Assembly (NCBI GenBank): GCA_050942695.1
Contig: JBMNNU010000115.1
Location: forward strand, 1 to 9,556
DNA: 9,556 bases
Direction: 5' to 3'
DNA from: JBMNNU01 sp050942695
GTDB lineage: Bacteria > Chloroflexota > UBA6077
The translations under genes and the position numbers were made by a program. The notes beneath the pieces are model-generated. The model was not told where the DNA came from. It saw only the letters and a list, made by a program, of their open reading frames with translations, and searched no databases. The first letter of the stretch is position 1; every line of letters starts with the position of its first letter. Of this stretch, positions 1 through 6,647 are shown one piece after another.

Positions 1-2
1 CT

Positions 3-209
3 CTGGGAGGGCTGGCTGCTATTCTATTCCTGACACTGGGGGTTTCAGCGGCATCGGTGATCTACACGGTACTGGCAGTGCTGCTGTTTATAGCCGGGGT
101 TTGGTTTTTGGGTGCAATTGCCAACAGCTATTTCTGGCACTACTGGACCTTAGCTTACCTGAACTTCACGGGGCGGTTGACCAACAGGATGGAGATACAG
201 GAAGCGTAA
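3..209 (+). CDS. C-terminal fragment of a multi-pass membrane protein (unidentified)
   Basis: This frame is open from the left window edge to a TAA at 207-209 and gives 68 residues; the start lies outside the window. The visible part is strongly hydrophobic. A partial transmembrane segment (LAAILFLTLGV) is followed by a full one at about residues 18-40 (VIYTVLAVLLFIAGVWFLGAI), then an aromatic stretch (SYFWHYWTLAYLNFTGRL) and a short polar tail ending in EIQEA. An aromatic WTLAYL-type ending after the last helix is seen in several poorly characterised integral membrane families, but I cannot assign one. It is the only gene on the plus strand here and converges on tpiA, with a terminator immediately after its stop. 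Coding status is inferred from the hydrophobic pattern and the well-placed terminator. Confidence 0.72.
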   Translation: MGGLAAILFLTLGVSAASVIYTVLAVLLFIAGVWFLGAIANSYFWHYWTLAYLNFTGRLTNRMEIQEA

Positions 210-210
210 C

Positions 211-256
211 AAAAAAGAAGGCTGGCGGCCGAGAACGGCCGCCAGCTTTATTCTTT
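211..256. terminator. Bidirectional factor-independent terminator between converging genes
   Basis: A perfect 10-bp inverted repeat, GCTGGCGGCC (221-230) and GGCCGCCAGC (237-246), encloses a 6-nt loop. It is followed on the plus strand by TTTATTCTTT (247-256) and preceded by AAAAAA (211-216), which is a U-tract when read on the minus strand. It starts 1 bp after the stop of the plus-strand membrane gene and lies 11 bp beyond the tpiA stop, so it can end both transcripts. Confidence 0.92.
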
Positions 257-257
257 A

Positions 258-1025
258 CTAACTGGCTGCCTTTACTTGGGCGGTTTGGCGGACTATCTCT
301 ACGAAAGCATCGGCCTTTAGACTGGCGCCGCCGACCAGGCCTCCGTCGATCTCGGGCTGGCTCATGAACTCCTGGATGTTGTCGGGAGTAACGCTGCCGC
401 CATACTGAATTCTCAACCCGTTAGCAGCATCTTCCCCAAAGAGGTATTTAACAACACTCCGGATCAACCCGATCACCTGGTTGGCGCCAGCGCCTGTGGC
501 CGGCTTCCCGGTGCCAATAGCCCATATCGGCTCGTAGGCTATCACCAAGCCGTCGATGCTCTGCAATCCGGAGAGCCCCGTCTTCACCTGGCGGGAGACA
601 ACCTGTTCGGTTTCCCCAGCTTCAAACTGGGCTAAACTCTCACCAACGCACATGATCGGCTTTAGACCATGGTCCAGGGCTGCCTTCACCTTTTTCGCCA
701 CCATGTCGTCGGTCTCTCCGAAGTACTGGCGCCTTTCGCTATGCCCGATGATCACGTAGTCCACCAGCCCCTGGAGCATCAGAGGGCTAATCTCACCGGT
801 GAATGCACCTTTACCCATGAAGTACATGTTCTGTGCGCCGGTGAGGATCGGACTGCCCTGGAGGCGGTCGCGAATCGCAGCGAGTGATACGAAGGGTGGG
901 CAAACCACCTTCTCCACCCCCTGGATCTCTTCCAGTTGCGGTTTCATCGCATCCACCAGGGAGATCGCCTCCTGAATGGTGGTGTTCATCTTCCAATTGC
1001 CAGCGATAATGGGGATGCGTGGCAA
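258..1025 (-). CDS. tpiA: Triosephosphate isomerase
   Basis: Cytosolic TIM-barrel enzyme that interconverts dihydroxyacetone phosphate and glyceraldehyde 3-phosphate. Catalytic residues are at the classical places: Asn10 and Lys12 in AGNWKMN, His95 in YVIIGHSERRQYF and Glu165 in AYEPIWAIGTGKPAT. The phosphate-binding QYGGSV and GGASLK loops are also present. I choose the TTG at 1025-1023 as start (255 aa, normal length) because AGGAGG (1038-1033) sits 7 nt upstream and the protein then begins MPRIPIIAGNWK. A GTG at 1049 would add eight residues, put the ribosome binding site inside the gene and start within a REP repeat. It is the last gene of the glycolytic cluster, 107 bp after gpmI, and ends at a strong terminator. 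Identification is secure; the start is inferred. Confidence 0.96.
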   Translation of the reverse strand: MPRIPIIAGNWKMNTTIQEAISLVDAMKPQLEEIQGVEKVVCPPFVSLAAIRDRLQGSPILTGAQNMYFMGKGAFTGEISPLMLQGLVDYVIIGHSERRQYFGETDDMVAKKVKAALDHGLKPIMCVGESLAQFEAGETEQVVSRQVKTGLSGLQSIDGLVIAYEPIWAIGTGKPATGAGANQVIGLIRSVVKYLFGEDAANGLRIQYGGSVTPDNIQEFMSQPEIDGGLVGGASLKADAFVEIVRQTAQVKAAS

Positions 1026-1042
1026 GTTAATACCTCCTTTTA

Positions 1043-1080
1043 CCCTCACCCCGGCCCTCTCCCTTTGGGAGAGGGAGAGG
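1043..1080 (+). repeat. REP-like palindromic element in the gpmI-tpiA gap
   Basis: The conserved head CCCTCACCCCGG is followed by a perfect 9-bp hairpin, CCCTCTCCC (1055-1063), TTT, GGGAGAGGG (1067-1075), then AGAGG. A near copy lies in opposite orientation at about 6732-6769, differing at only about three positions in 36. The element sits immediately upstream of the tpiA ribosome binding site, so its hairpin would form in the polycistronic mRNA. Elements of this type are common intergenic repeats in environmental bacterial genomes; family assignment here is by eye. Confidence 0.8.
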
Positions 1081-1132
1081 CGAAATCATTTGGGACACCC
1101 CGTGAAGCTCGCGTTGAGCGCCCTGGACCTGC

Positions 1133-2683
1133 CTATTTTTGAATTAAGCTATCACAGGTCATTGCAGCCGGCTTGGGAATGTCCATCAACTCAAGGATGG
1201 TGGGCGCTATGTTGCACAGAGAGCCGCCTTCCTTGAGCTGTATATTTTTGACCTGTTGCCCAACTACGATAAAGGGCACTAAGTCGGTCGTATGGGCTGT
1301 AAAGGGGCCACCGGTTTCGGGGTCAATCATCATCTCGGCGTTGCCATGGTCGGATGTCACTAAAGCGATCCCCCCTTTTGCCAGCACCGAGTCGACGATT
1401 TTACCCACACAGCTATCCACCGTTTCCGCCGCCTTAATGGCCGCTGATATGACGCCTGTATGGCCTACCATATCCCCATTTGCGAAGTTCATGAGGATAA
1501 CAGGATGCTGACCCTGATCGAGAACATTCAGCACTACATCCGTCACCGGTATAGCGCTCATCTCAGGCTGCATATCGTAGGTGGGTACTTTAGGGGACGG
1601 TACAAGCAGCCGATCCTCAAGGGGGAACGGGTTTTCTCTCCCCCCGTTTAGGAAAAAGGTAACGTGAGCGTACTTCTCAGTCTCCGCTGTGTGGAACTGT
1701 CGAATGCCGTGGTTGCTCAGCACCTCGGCCAGGACGTCGTTCAGGTTTTCAGCAGGGTAAGCTACGATGACCGGCAGACCTTCCTCGTATTCCGTCATAG
1801 TAACGACCAGGAGGTCATCGATCTTGGGTCCCCGGTTGAAGAAGGGCATATCGTCACAGACCAGTGAGCGTGTTATCTCCCGTGTCCGGTCGGTGCGGAA
1901 GTTGTAGAATATCAACGCATCGTGCGGGGCTATGAGCGATTCCTGGCCCTTTTCTGGCGTCTCCCTCACGACTGCCGGCAGCACGAACTCGTCGGTGACC
2001 CCTTTATCGTACGAGGCCTTGACAATGGCTTCGGCAGATGGGCCGCTCTCACCCTCACCGTACACCATCATCCGGTAAGCCTTTTCGATGCGATCCCAGC
2101 GCCTATCGCGGTCCATCGTGTAATACCGGCCGGAAACGGTGGCGATTCGGCCGGTACCTATACCCCGCAGCCGCTCTTCGAGAGCCTGTATATAACCCAG
2201 GCCGCTGGTTGGCAGCGTATCACGGCCATCGAGGATGGCGTGAACCTCTACCTTGGGGAGATTATGTTGGGCCGCCAGGTCGATTAGGGCGTAAAGATGG
2301 TCGATGTGGCTGTGCACCCCACCTGGGCCAAGAAGGCCCAGCAGGTGAAGCTTGGAGTTGTTTTTCTTGACGTGATCGATGGCTTGCAGAAATGCCGGGT
2401 TCTTGAAAAAAGTCCCGTCCTGGATAGCCAGGGAGATGCGGACCAGATCCTGATAGACGACACGTCCGGCTCCGATGTTCAGGTGGCCGACTTCAGAGTT
2501 GCCCATCTGCCCGGCAGGGAGTCCAACCCTAGTCCCCGAGCACTCCAGCAGGGTGTGAGGGTACTCCTTCCACAACGAGTCCAATACCGGCGTATCGGCT
2601 AGTGCGATGGCGTTTCCCGGCCCTTCCGGGGCATATCCCCAACCATCCATGATGATCAGCACTAACGGTGTGTTTTTAACCAT
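1133..2683 (-). CDS. gpmI: 2,3-bisphosphoglycerate-independent phosphoglycerate mutase
   Basis: Interconverts 3- and 2-phosphoglycerate in the cytosol through a phosphoserine intermediate, using Mn-type metal ions (alkaline phosphatase superfamily). At 516 aa it has the full family length. Visible motifs are IMDGWG with metal-ligand Asp13, MGNSEVGHLNIGAGR with nucleophile Ser63, HAILDGRDT, FYNFRTDRTREI, the ETEKYAHVTFFLNGG segment, NGDMVGHTG, and TSDHGN (Asp445/His446) with His464 in AHTT. The ATG at 2683 is preceded by a GAGG only 4 nt upstream, a rather tight ribosome binding site. It follows pgk after a 98-bp gap that holds an inverted heptamer repeat, and precedes tpiA. This is the cofactor-independent enzyme (GpmI/PgmI), not the dPGM type. 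No missing residues were noted. Confidence 0.97.
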   Translation of the reverse strand: MVKNTPLVLIIMDGWGYAPEGPGNAIALADTPVLDSLWKEYPHTLLECSGTRVGLPAGQMGNSEVGHLNIGAGRVVYQDLVRISLAIQDGTFFKNPAFLQAIDHVKKNNSKLHLLGLLGPGGVHSHIDHLYALIDLAAQHNLPKVEVHAILDGRDTLPTSGLGYIQALEERLRGIGTGRIATVSGRYYTMDRDRRWDRIEKAYRMMVYGEGESGPSAEAIVKASYDKGVTDEFVLPAVVRETPEKGQESLIAPHDALIFYNFRTDRTREITRSLVCDDMPFFNRGPKIDDLLVVTMTEYEEGLPVIVAYPAENLNDVLAEVLSNHGIRQFHTAETEKYAHVTFFLNGGRENPFPLEDRLLVPSPKVPTYDMQPEMSAIPVTDVVLNVLDQGQHPVILMNFANGDMVGHTGVISAAIKAAETVDSCVGKIVDSVLAKGGIALVTSDHGNAEMMIDPETGGPFTAHTTDLVPFIVVGQQVKNIQLKEGGSLCNIAPTILELMDIPKPAAMTCDSLIQK

Positions 2684-2697
2684 GGATCCTCATTTTT

Positions 2698-2773
2698 AGT
2701 CCTGAGTCCTGAGTACTGAGTACTGACAATTGCCGGACCTAACCAAAGGACTCAGAACCCAGGACTCAGGACT
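2698..2773. repeat. Inverted pair of 7-bp tandem repeat arrays between pgk and gpmI
   Basis: The left arm is four heptamers in register: AGTCCTG, AGTCCTG, AGTACTG, AGTACTG (2698-2725). After a 21-nt spacer, the right arm (2747-2773) reads AGGACTC, AGAACCC, AGGACTC, AGGACT, the reverse complement of the same unit. The outer 14 bp of each arm (2698-2711 and 2760-2773) pair perfectly and the inner halves have diverged. No U-tract follows on either strand, so a simple terminator is unlikely. It occupies most of the 98-bp intergenic gap. Heptameric short tandem repeats of this sort are known in other phyla, such as cyanobacteria; the function here is unknown. Confidence 0.85.
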
Positions 2774-2781
2774 ACATTTAT

Positions 2782-3969
2782 TTATTTGTCTTGTAGCGCT
2801 GCCACTCCAGGGAGCGTGCGTCCCTCTATTAGCTCGAGAGAAGCGCCGCCGCCGGTGGAGATGTGGGTCATCTTATCGGCGTATCCCATCTGTTCTACCG
2901 CAGCTACGGAATCCCCACCGCCGACGACTGTGATAGCGCCGGACTTGGCCAGGATGTCGGCAATCGCTTTGGTCCCCTCGGCAAAGCGCGGCATCTCAAA
3001 CACTCCCATCGGACCGTTCCAAAAGATCGTCCGGGCCGGCTGAAGCAGTTTCCGGAACTCTTTCACCGTTTGCGGGCCGATGTCCACTATGGTCCAGCCT
3101 TGTGGAACTTGGTCCACAGCGACTATCTTGCTTGGCGCATCGGCTTCGAACCGTTCGGCCGCTACCACATCCACCGGTAGGCCCAATCGAACCCCCTTAT
3201 CCTGAGCCTGTTTCATCAAATCCGAGGCCACGCTTACCTTATCTTCCTCGATGAGAGAGCTACCAACATCGTAGCCTTTCGCTTTGAGGAAGGTGTTGGC
3301 CATGCCGCCACCTATGATCAAGATATCTACCTTCGTGAGCAAATTCTGTAGAACCTTGATCTTGGTGGAGACTTTAGCCCCTCCTATGATGGCTGCCAGG
3401 GGTCGCTGAGGGTTCTCCAGGATGCCTCCCAGCGCATCCAGCTCCTTCTGCATCAGGAAGCCTGATACGGCCGGAAGGTAGGCAGCCACTCCTGCGGTCG
3501 AAGCATGAGCCCGGTGCGCCGTGCCGAAGGCATCGTTGACGTATACTTCTGCCAGCGATGCCAACTGCCTGGCGAACTGCGGGTCGTTGGCCTCCTCTTC
3601 CGGATGGAATCGGAGGTTTTCCAGAAGCATCACCTCACCTGGATTCATGTCCCTGACCATAGCCTCGACTTCGGGGCCGATGGAGTCCGGCGCCAGTTTC
3701 ACCGGTTGGCCTAGTAGCCGCTCCAGCTCACGAGCCACCGGCTTCATCCTCATGGATTCCACCACCTTGCCGTCCGGCCGGCCCAGATGGGACATGAGCA
3801 CAACCTTGGCGTTATGCTCCAGAAGGTAGCGGATGGTGGGCAAAGCGGCTTCAATCCTGGTAACGTCCGTAACCTGCCCCGTTTTCTTATCTAGGGGCAC
3901 GTTGAAATCGACCCGAACGAGCACCGTTTTCCCCGCCACATCGATGTCGCGAACTGTCTTCTTGTTCAT
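2782..3969 (-). CDS. pgk: Phosphoglycerate kinase
   Basis: Cytosolic enzyme that transfers the acyl phosphate of 1,3-bisphosphoglycerate to ADP, one of the two substrate-level ATP steps of glycolysis. It is 395 aa, the usual bacterial size, with both Rossmann-like lobes. N-lobe substrate motifs are RVDFNVPL (residues 19-26), conserved Arg38, SHLGRP and ENLRFHPEEE, then VNDAFGTAHRAHAST. C-lobe nucleotide motifs are GGAKVSTKI, GGGMANTFL, FWNGPMGVFE (316-325) and GGGDS (350-354), followed by THISTGGGASLE. The ATG at 3969 starts 4 bp after the gap stop, with only a weak purine run (GGAAAAG) upstream in the end of gap, so translation is probably coupled to gap. The protein is canonical throughout. 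Confidence 0.98.
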   Translation of the reverse strand: MNKKTVRDIDVAGKTVLVRVDFNVPLDKKTGQVTDVTRIEAALPTIRYLLEHNAKVVLMSHLGRPDGKVVESMRMKPVARELERLLGQPVKLAPDSIGPEVEAMVRDMNPGEVMLLENLRFHPEEEANDPQFARQLASLAEVYVNDAFGTAHRAHASTAGVAAYLPAVSGFLMQKELDALGGILENPQRPLAAIIGGAKVSTKIKVLQNLLTKVDILIIGGGMANTFLKAKGYDVGSSLIEEDKVSVASDLMKQAQDKGVRLGLPVDVVAAERFEADAPSKIVAVDQVPQGWTIVDIGPQTVKEFRKLLQPARTIFWNGPMGVFEMPRFAEGTKAIADILAKSGAITVVGGGDSVAAVEQMGYADKMTHISTGGGASLELIEGRTLPGVAALQDK

Positions 3970-3973
3970 GGCG

Positions 3974-4981
3974 CTACTTTTCCGACATGTAGGCCGCGAG
4001 GTCGCCCACTCGGCACGAGTAACCCCACTCGTTGTCGTACCAGGAGAACACCTTGACCATGTTCCCGCCCATCACCATAGTGGAGAGAGCATCCACGATG
4101 GATGAATAAGGGTTCCCGCGGTAGTCGGAGGATACCAATGGCTCGTCGCTTACATCGAGGAAGCCCTTCATCCGTCCCTGGGCGGCTTTCCGGAAGGCGT
4201 CATTCAACTCCTCCGGCGTGGTGTCGCGGCTCACGTCGCAGGTTAGGTCAATGACGCTCACCGTGGGGGTTGGTACCCGGATGGCTATCCCGTGGAACTT
4301 ACCCTTCAACTCCGGAATGACCAGCGCAGCAGCCTTAGCCGCACCGGTATTGGTGAAGATCATGTTGACAGCGGCAGCGCGAGCACGACGCAGATCTTTA
4401 TGGACCTGGTCCAGTATCCTCTGGTCGTTGGTATAGGAGTGGATAGTTGTCATCAGTCCCTTGACGATGCCAACTGTGTCGTTGAGCACCTTTGCCACTG
4501 GGGCTAGGCAGTTAGTGGTGCAAGAGGCGTTGGAGATGATGTTGTGCTTGGCAGGGTCGTATTGATCCTCGTTAACGCCCATCACGATAGTGATATCCTC
4601 TCCCTTGGCTGGGGCAGTGATGATCACCTTCTTCGCACCACCCTGCAGGTGCAGGGCAGCCTTAGCCGCATCTGTGAATACGCCGGTGGACTCGATGACG
4701 TAATCTACACCAAAGTCTCCCCAAGGAATCTGAGCTGGGTCTTTAGATGAAACTACCTTAATGCGGTGGCCGTTGACGATGAGCGCATTTTCCTCGGCCT
4801 TGACCTCGCCGGGGAAAATGCCGTAGGTGGAGTCGTACTTGAAGAGATGAGCATTGGTCTGAGTGTCGGTTAAGTCGTTGACCGCCACCACTTCCAGAGT
4901 ATCGGGATGGCGCTCCATCATTCCTCTCAAAACCTGGCGACCAATCCTTCCGAACCCATTGATACCGATCCTGACAGCCAT
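3974..4981 (-). CDS. gap: Glyceraldehyde-3-phosphate dehydrogenase, type I (NAD-type)
   Basis: Phosphorylating cytosolic dehydrogenase that converts glyceraldehyde 3-phosphate, NAD and phosphate to 1,3-bisphosphoglycerate. It is 335 aa. The N-terminal Rossmann domain starts VRIGINGFGRIGR. The catalytic domain has nucleophile Cys154 in SNASCTTNCLAP, with base His181 in TIHSYTNDQ. TGAAKA and RVPTPTVSVIDL supply phosphate- and substrate-site residues, and WYDNEWGYSCR is near the end. The ATG at 4981 follows AAAGGAG with a 5-nt spacer. One deviation: the segment usually reading IIPTTTG or similar reads MIFTNTG (Phe209, Asn211), with Thr and Gly before AAKA kept. The gene lies 116 bp after eno and is nearly contiguous with pgk. 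It may also run in the gluconeogenic direction. Confidence 0.98.
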   Translation of the reverse strand: MAVRIGINGFGRIGRQVLRGMMERHPDTLEVVAVNDLTDTQTNAHLFKYDSTYGIFPGEVKAEENALIVNGHRIKVVSSKDPAQIPWGDFGVDYVIESTGVFTDAAKAALHLQGGAKKVIITAPAKGEDITIVMGVNEDQYDPAKHNIISNASCTTNCLAPVAKVLNDTVGIVKGLMTTIHSYTNDQRILDQVHKDLRRARAAAVNMIFTNTGAAKAAALVIPELKGKFHGIAIRVPTPTVSVIDLTCDVSRDTTPEELNDAFRKAAQGRMKGFLDVSDEPLVSSDYRGNPYSSIVDALSTMVMGGNMVKVFSWYDNEWGYSCRVGDLAAYMSEK

Positions 4982-5053
4982 TGTTGCTCCTTTCCTTTTT
5001 CTACGCGAATAGACCCATCACGGGCTACTAGATGATCTTCAAGAACTACAATA

Positions 5054-5067
5054 CCATAGTCCTATGG
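5054..5067. promoter_or_regulatory. Small palindrome in the eno-gap gap
   Basis: CCATAG (5054-5059) and CTATGG (5062-5067) are perfect 6-bp inverted arms around a 2-bp centre, within the 116-bp spacer between the eno stop and the gap start. It could be a protein-binding site or a minor mRNA hairpin. A weak -35-like TTGGAC lies just upstream on the minus strand, but I see no convincing -10, so an internal promoter is not claimed. Confidence 0.3.
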
Positions 5068-5097
5068 GGGTTTGTCCAATCACCCCTCGTTAACGGT

Positions 5098-6387
5098 TTA
5101 GCTTCGCTTGATGTTATAGAACGCTTCCCAACCTGCGTAGATGGCGGCGTCCCCCAACTCATCCTCTATGCGCAGCAACTGGTTGTATTTGGCTACCCTT
5201 TCACCTCGCGCCGGAGCCCCGGTTTTGATCTGGCCTGCGTTAGTAGCGACCGATAGGTCGGCGATGGTGGTGTCTTCCGTCTCTCCGGAGCGATGAGACA
5301 CTACTGCTGTGAAACCTGCTCGTTGGGCCATCTGGATCGCAGCGAAGGTCTCGGTGAGCGTGCCAATCTGGTTGACTTTGATGAGAATGGAGTTGCTAAC
5401 ATGTTCCTGGATCCCACGCTGGAGCCTGGATGTATTGGTTACGTACAGATCGTCTCCCACTATTTGGACCCGGTCGCCGATCTGCTTATTCAGCATAGCC
5501 CATCCCTCCCAGTCGTCCTCGGCTAGACCGTCTTCGATCGAGATGATGGGGTACTGGCGAACCCAGTCGGCATAGAATTGAACCATTTGCTCGGAAGTGA
5601 GAGTGCGCCCCTCCCGTGCCAGCTTGTAGCTACCGTTCTCGAAAAGCTCGGTGGCTGCGGCATCGATGGCCAGGTATACATCCTCCCCTGGCTTGTAGCC
5701 TGCTTTGGAGACGGCTTCCAGGATTAGCTCTACCGCCTGCTGGTTAGACTTGAGGGCTGGAGCGAAGCCGCCCTCGTCACCGATGTTGGTATTGAGCTTT
5801 TTACCCTTCAACACCTTCTTTAAGGCCTGGTAGATCTCGGTGCTAATACGCAGGGCGTTGGCGAAGCTGTGCGCCCCAACAGGCATGATCATGAACTCCT
5901 GGAGATCGGTGGAGTCCTCGGCGTGCTTGCCGCCGTTCAAAATGTTCAGCATGGGAACGGGAAGGTATCTGGCGTTGACACCTCCGAGATACCTATAGAG
6001 CGGCAAATCCAGGTAGGTCGCGGCCGCATGCGCGCATGCCAGAGAGACGCCGAGGATAGCGTTTGCCCCTAGCTTACTTTTGTTGGGCGTACCATCAAGG
6101 TCGATCATCAATTGGTCAATGTCGACCTGATCCAGAGCAGACATGCCACATAGCTCGTCGGCGATCACATCGTTGACGTTTTCAACAGCTTTAAGCACTC
6201 CAACCCCTCCGAACTGGCTGGGGTCTCCGTCACGGAGCTCGAGTGCTTCATAAGCACCGGTGGATGCACCCGAAGGGACCGCCGAACGGCCTATGGTGCC
6301 ATCTTCGAGAAGCACCTCGACTTCGATGGTTGGGTTTCCACGTGAGTCGAGGATCTGCCTGGCTAGGATATCGGTGATCGTAGACAT
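5098..6387 (-). CDS. eno: Enolase (phosphopyruvate hydratase)
   Basis: Mg-dependent cytosolic enzyme that interconverts 2-phosphoglycerate and phosphoenolpyruvate. It is 429 aa from the ATG at 6387, giving MSTITDILARQILDSRGNPT, the standard enolase N-terminus. GGGAG (6399-6395) lies 7 nt upstream. A TTG at 6408 in frame would add seven residues and bury that site, so it is rejected. Motifs are PSGASTGAYEALELRD, general acid/base Glu205 in GDEGGFAP, metal ligands Asp242, Glu285 (SIEDGLAEDDW) and Asp312 (GDDLYVTN), and proton-abstracting Lys337 in LIKVNQIGT. The signature SHRSGETEDTTIADL follows. The flexible loop near residues 155-163 reads HAEDSTDLQ rather than the common HADNNVDIQ. First gene of the cluster, behind a promoter and palindrome, so probably the leading cistron. 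Confidence 0.98.
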   Translation of the reverse strand: MSTITDILARQILDSRGNPTIEVEVLLEDGTIGRSAVPSGASTGAYEALELRDGDPSQFGGVGVLKAVENVNDVIADELCGMSALDQVDIDQLMIDLDGTPNKSKLGANAILGVSLACAHAAATYLDLPLYRYLGGVNARYLPVPMLNILNGGKHAEDSTDLQEFMIMPVGAHSFANALRISTEIYQALKKVLKGKKLNTNIGDEGGFAPALKSNQQAVELILEAVSKAGYKPGEDVYLAIDAAATELFENGSYKLAREGRTLTSEQMVQFYADWVRQYPIISIEDGLAEDDWEGWAMLNKQIGDRVQIVGDDLYVTNTSRLQRGIQEHVSNSILIKVNQIGTLTETFAAIQMAQRAGFTAVVSHRSGETEDTTIADLSVATNAGQIKTGAPARGERVAKYNQLLRIEDELGDAAIYAGWEAFYNIKRS

Positions 6388-6394
6388 GGCTTTT

Positions 6395-6399
6395 CTCCC
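6395..6399 (-). promoter_or_regulatory. Ribosome binding site deciding the eno start
   Basis: GGGAG on the minus strand lies 7 nt before the ATG at 6387-6385. It supports this ATG over the in-frame TTG at 6408, from which the site would be internal to the gene. The site touches the end of the inverted repeat at 6400-6423. Confidence 0.75.
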
Positions 6400-6423
6400 A
6401 GTAATCAATTACGGTTGATCACT
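6400..6423 (-). promoter_or_regulatory. Operator-like inverted repeat / 5' UTR hairpin before eno
   Basis: On the minus strand, AGTGATCAA and TTGATTACT form 9-bp arms around a 6-nt centre (CCGTAA). Eight pairs are standard and one is G-U in RNA. The repeat ends exactly where the eno ribosome binding site begins. As DNA it resembles a dimeric repressor operator (AGTRATCAA half-sites); as RNA it would be a hairpin able to affect ribosome access. The predicted promoter lies about 100 bp upstream, so it would act as a roadblock or leader element rather than by covering the -10. Role inferred. Confidence 0.5.
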
Positions 6424-6526
6424 ACAAAAAGGGGATCAGCAGCACCAGCATTGGAAATCAGTCGAGTTTTTACTAATCACCCTAGTGAAACCTCACCTGC
6501 AGCAATCACACGCAAGTAGTAGAAAG

Positions 6527-6555
6527 AAGCTAACAATTTCCAGCCGCTATGTCAA
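6527..6555 (-). promoter_or_regulatory. Predicted sigma70-type promoter for the eno-gap-pgk-gpmI-tpiA unit
   Basis: On the minus strand a perfect -35 TTGACA (6555-6550) is followed by a 17-bp spacer and TAGCTT (6532-6527) as -10, preceded by TGT, an extended -10 feature. Transcription would start near 6520, giving a leader of about 130 nt. It lies directly downstream of the terminator at 6576-6635, where a promoter for the glycolytic block is expected. The -10 matches the consensus only in part. Confidence 0.6.
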
Positions 6556-6575
6556 ACGGTTCCGAATTGCCTGAC

Positions 6576-6635
6576 AAAAAAGCCCCCACTCCACGGGGCG
6601 ATCTTAGAGCCGGCTCGTGGAGTGAGGGCGGCTTT
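6576..6635 (-). terminator. Factor-independent terminator upstream of the eno promoter
   Basis: Perfect 9-bp arms CACTCCACG (6587-6595) and CGTGGAGTG (6616-6624) enclose a 20-nt loop. The stem continues past a bulged A at 6625 and a 2-nt CG bulge (6629-6630) through GCCCC/GGG…GGC pairs into A-T pairs. Read on the minus strand the stem is followed by TTTTTT (6581-6576), a clear U-tract. It would stop read-through from the acetate-CoA ligase block into eno. It lies about 280 bp beyond the stop of the upstream gene, so some of the repeat region is probably transcribed. Confidence 0.82.
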
Positions 6636-6647
6636 GCCAGCAACGGG

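Noticed and set aside
101..367. An 88-residue plus-strand frame overlapping the terminator and the tpiA end
   Set aside because: It runs through the terminator hairpin into the tpiA 3' end. The frame at 3-209 is the one with a membrane-protein pattern and ends just before the terminator.
2698..2773. CRISPR array or terminator
   Set aside because: Units are 7 bp without unique spacers, and neither side of the hairpin has a U-tract.
4982..5097. Internal promoter before gap
   Set aside because: Only a weak TTGGAC and no well-spaced -10 could be found, so it cannot be supported from sequence alone.
6388..6408. Extended eno start at TTG 6408
   Set aside because: The extra residues would be encoded by the ribosome binding site and half of the inverted repeat. 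MSTITDILARQILDSRGNPT is the canonical enolase start.
6576..6635. tRNA or riboswitch-like structure upstream of eno
   Set aside because: There is no T-loop GGTTCRANNCC or CCA-like acceptor arrangement. The stem with a U-tract reads as a terminator, and the promoter lies downstream of it, so it is not part of the eno leader.
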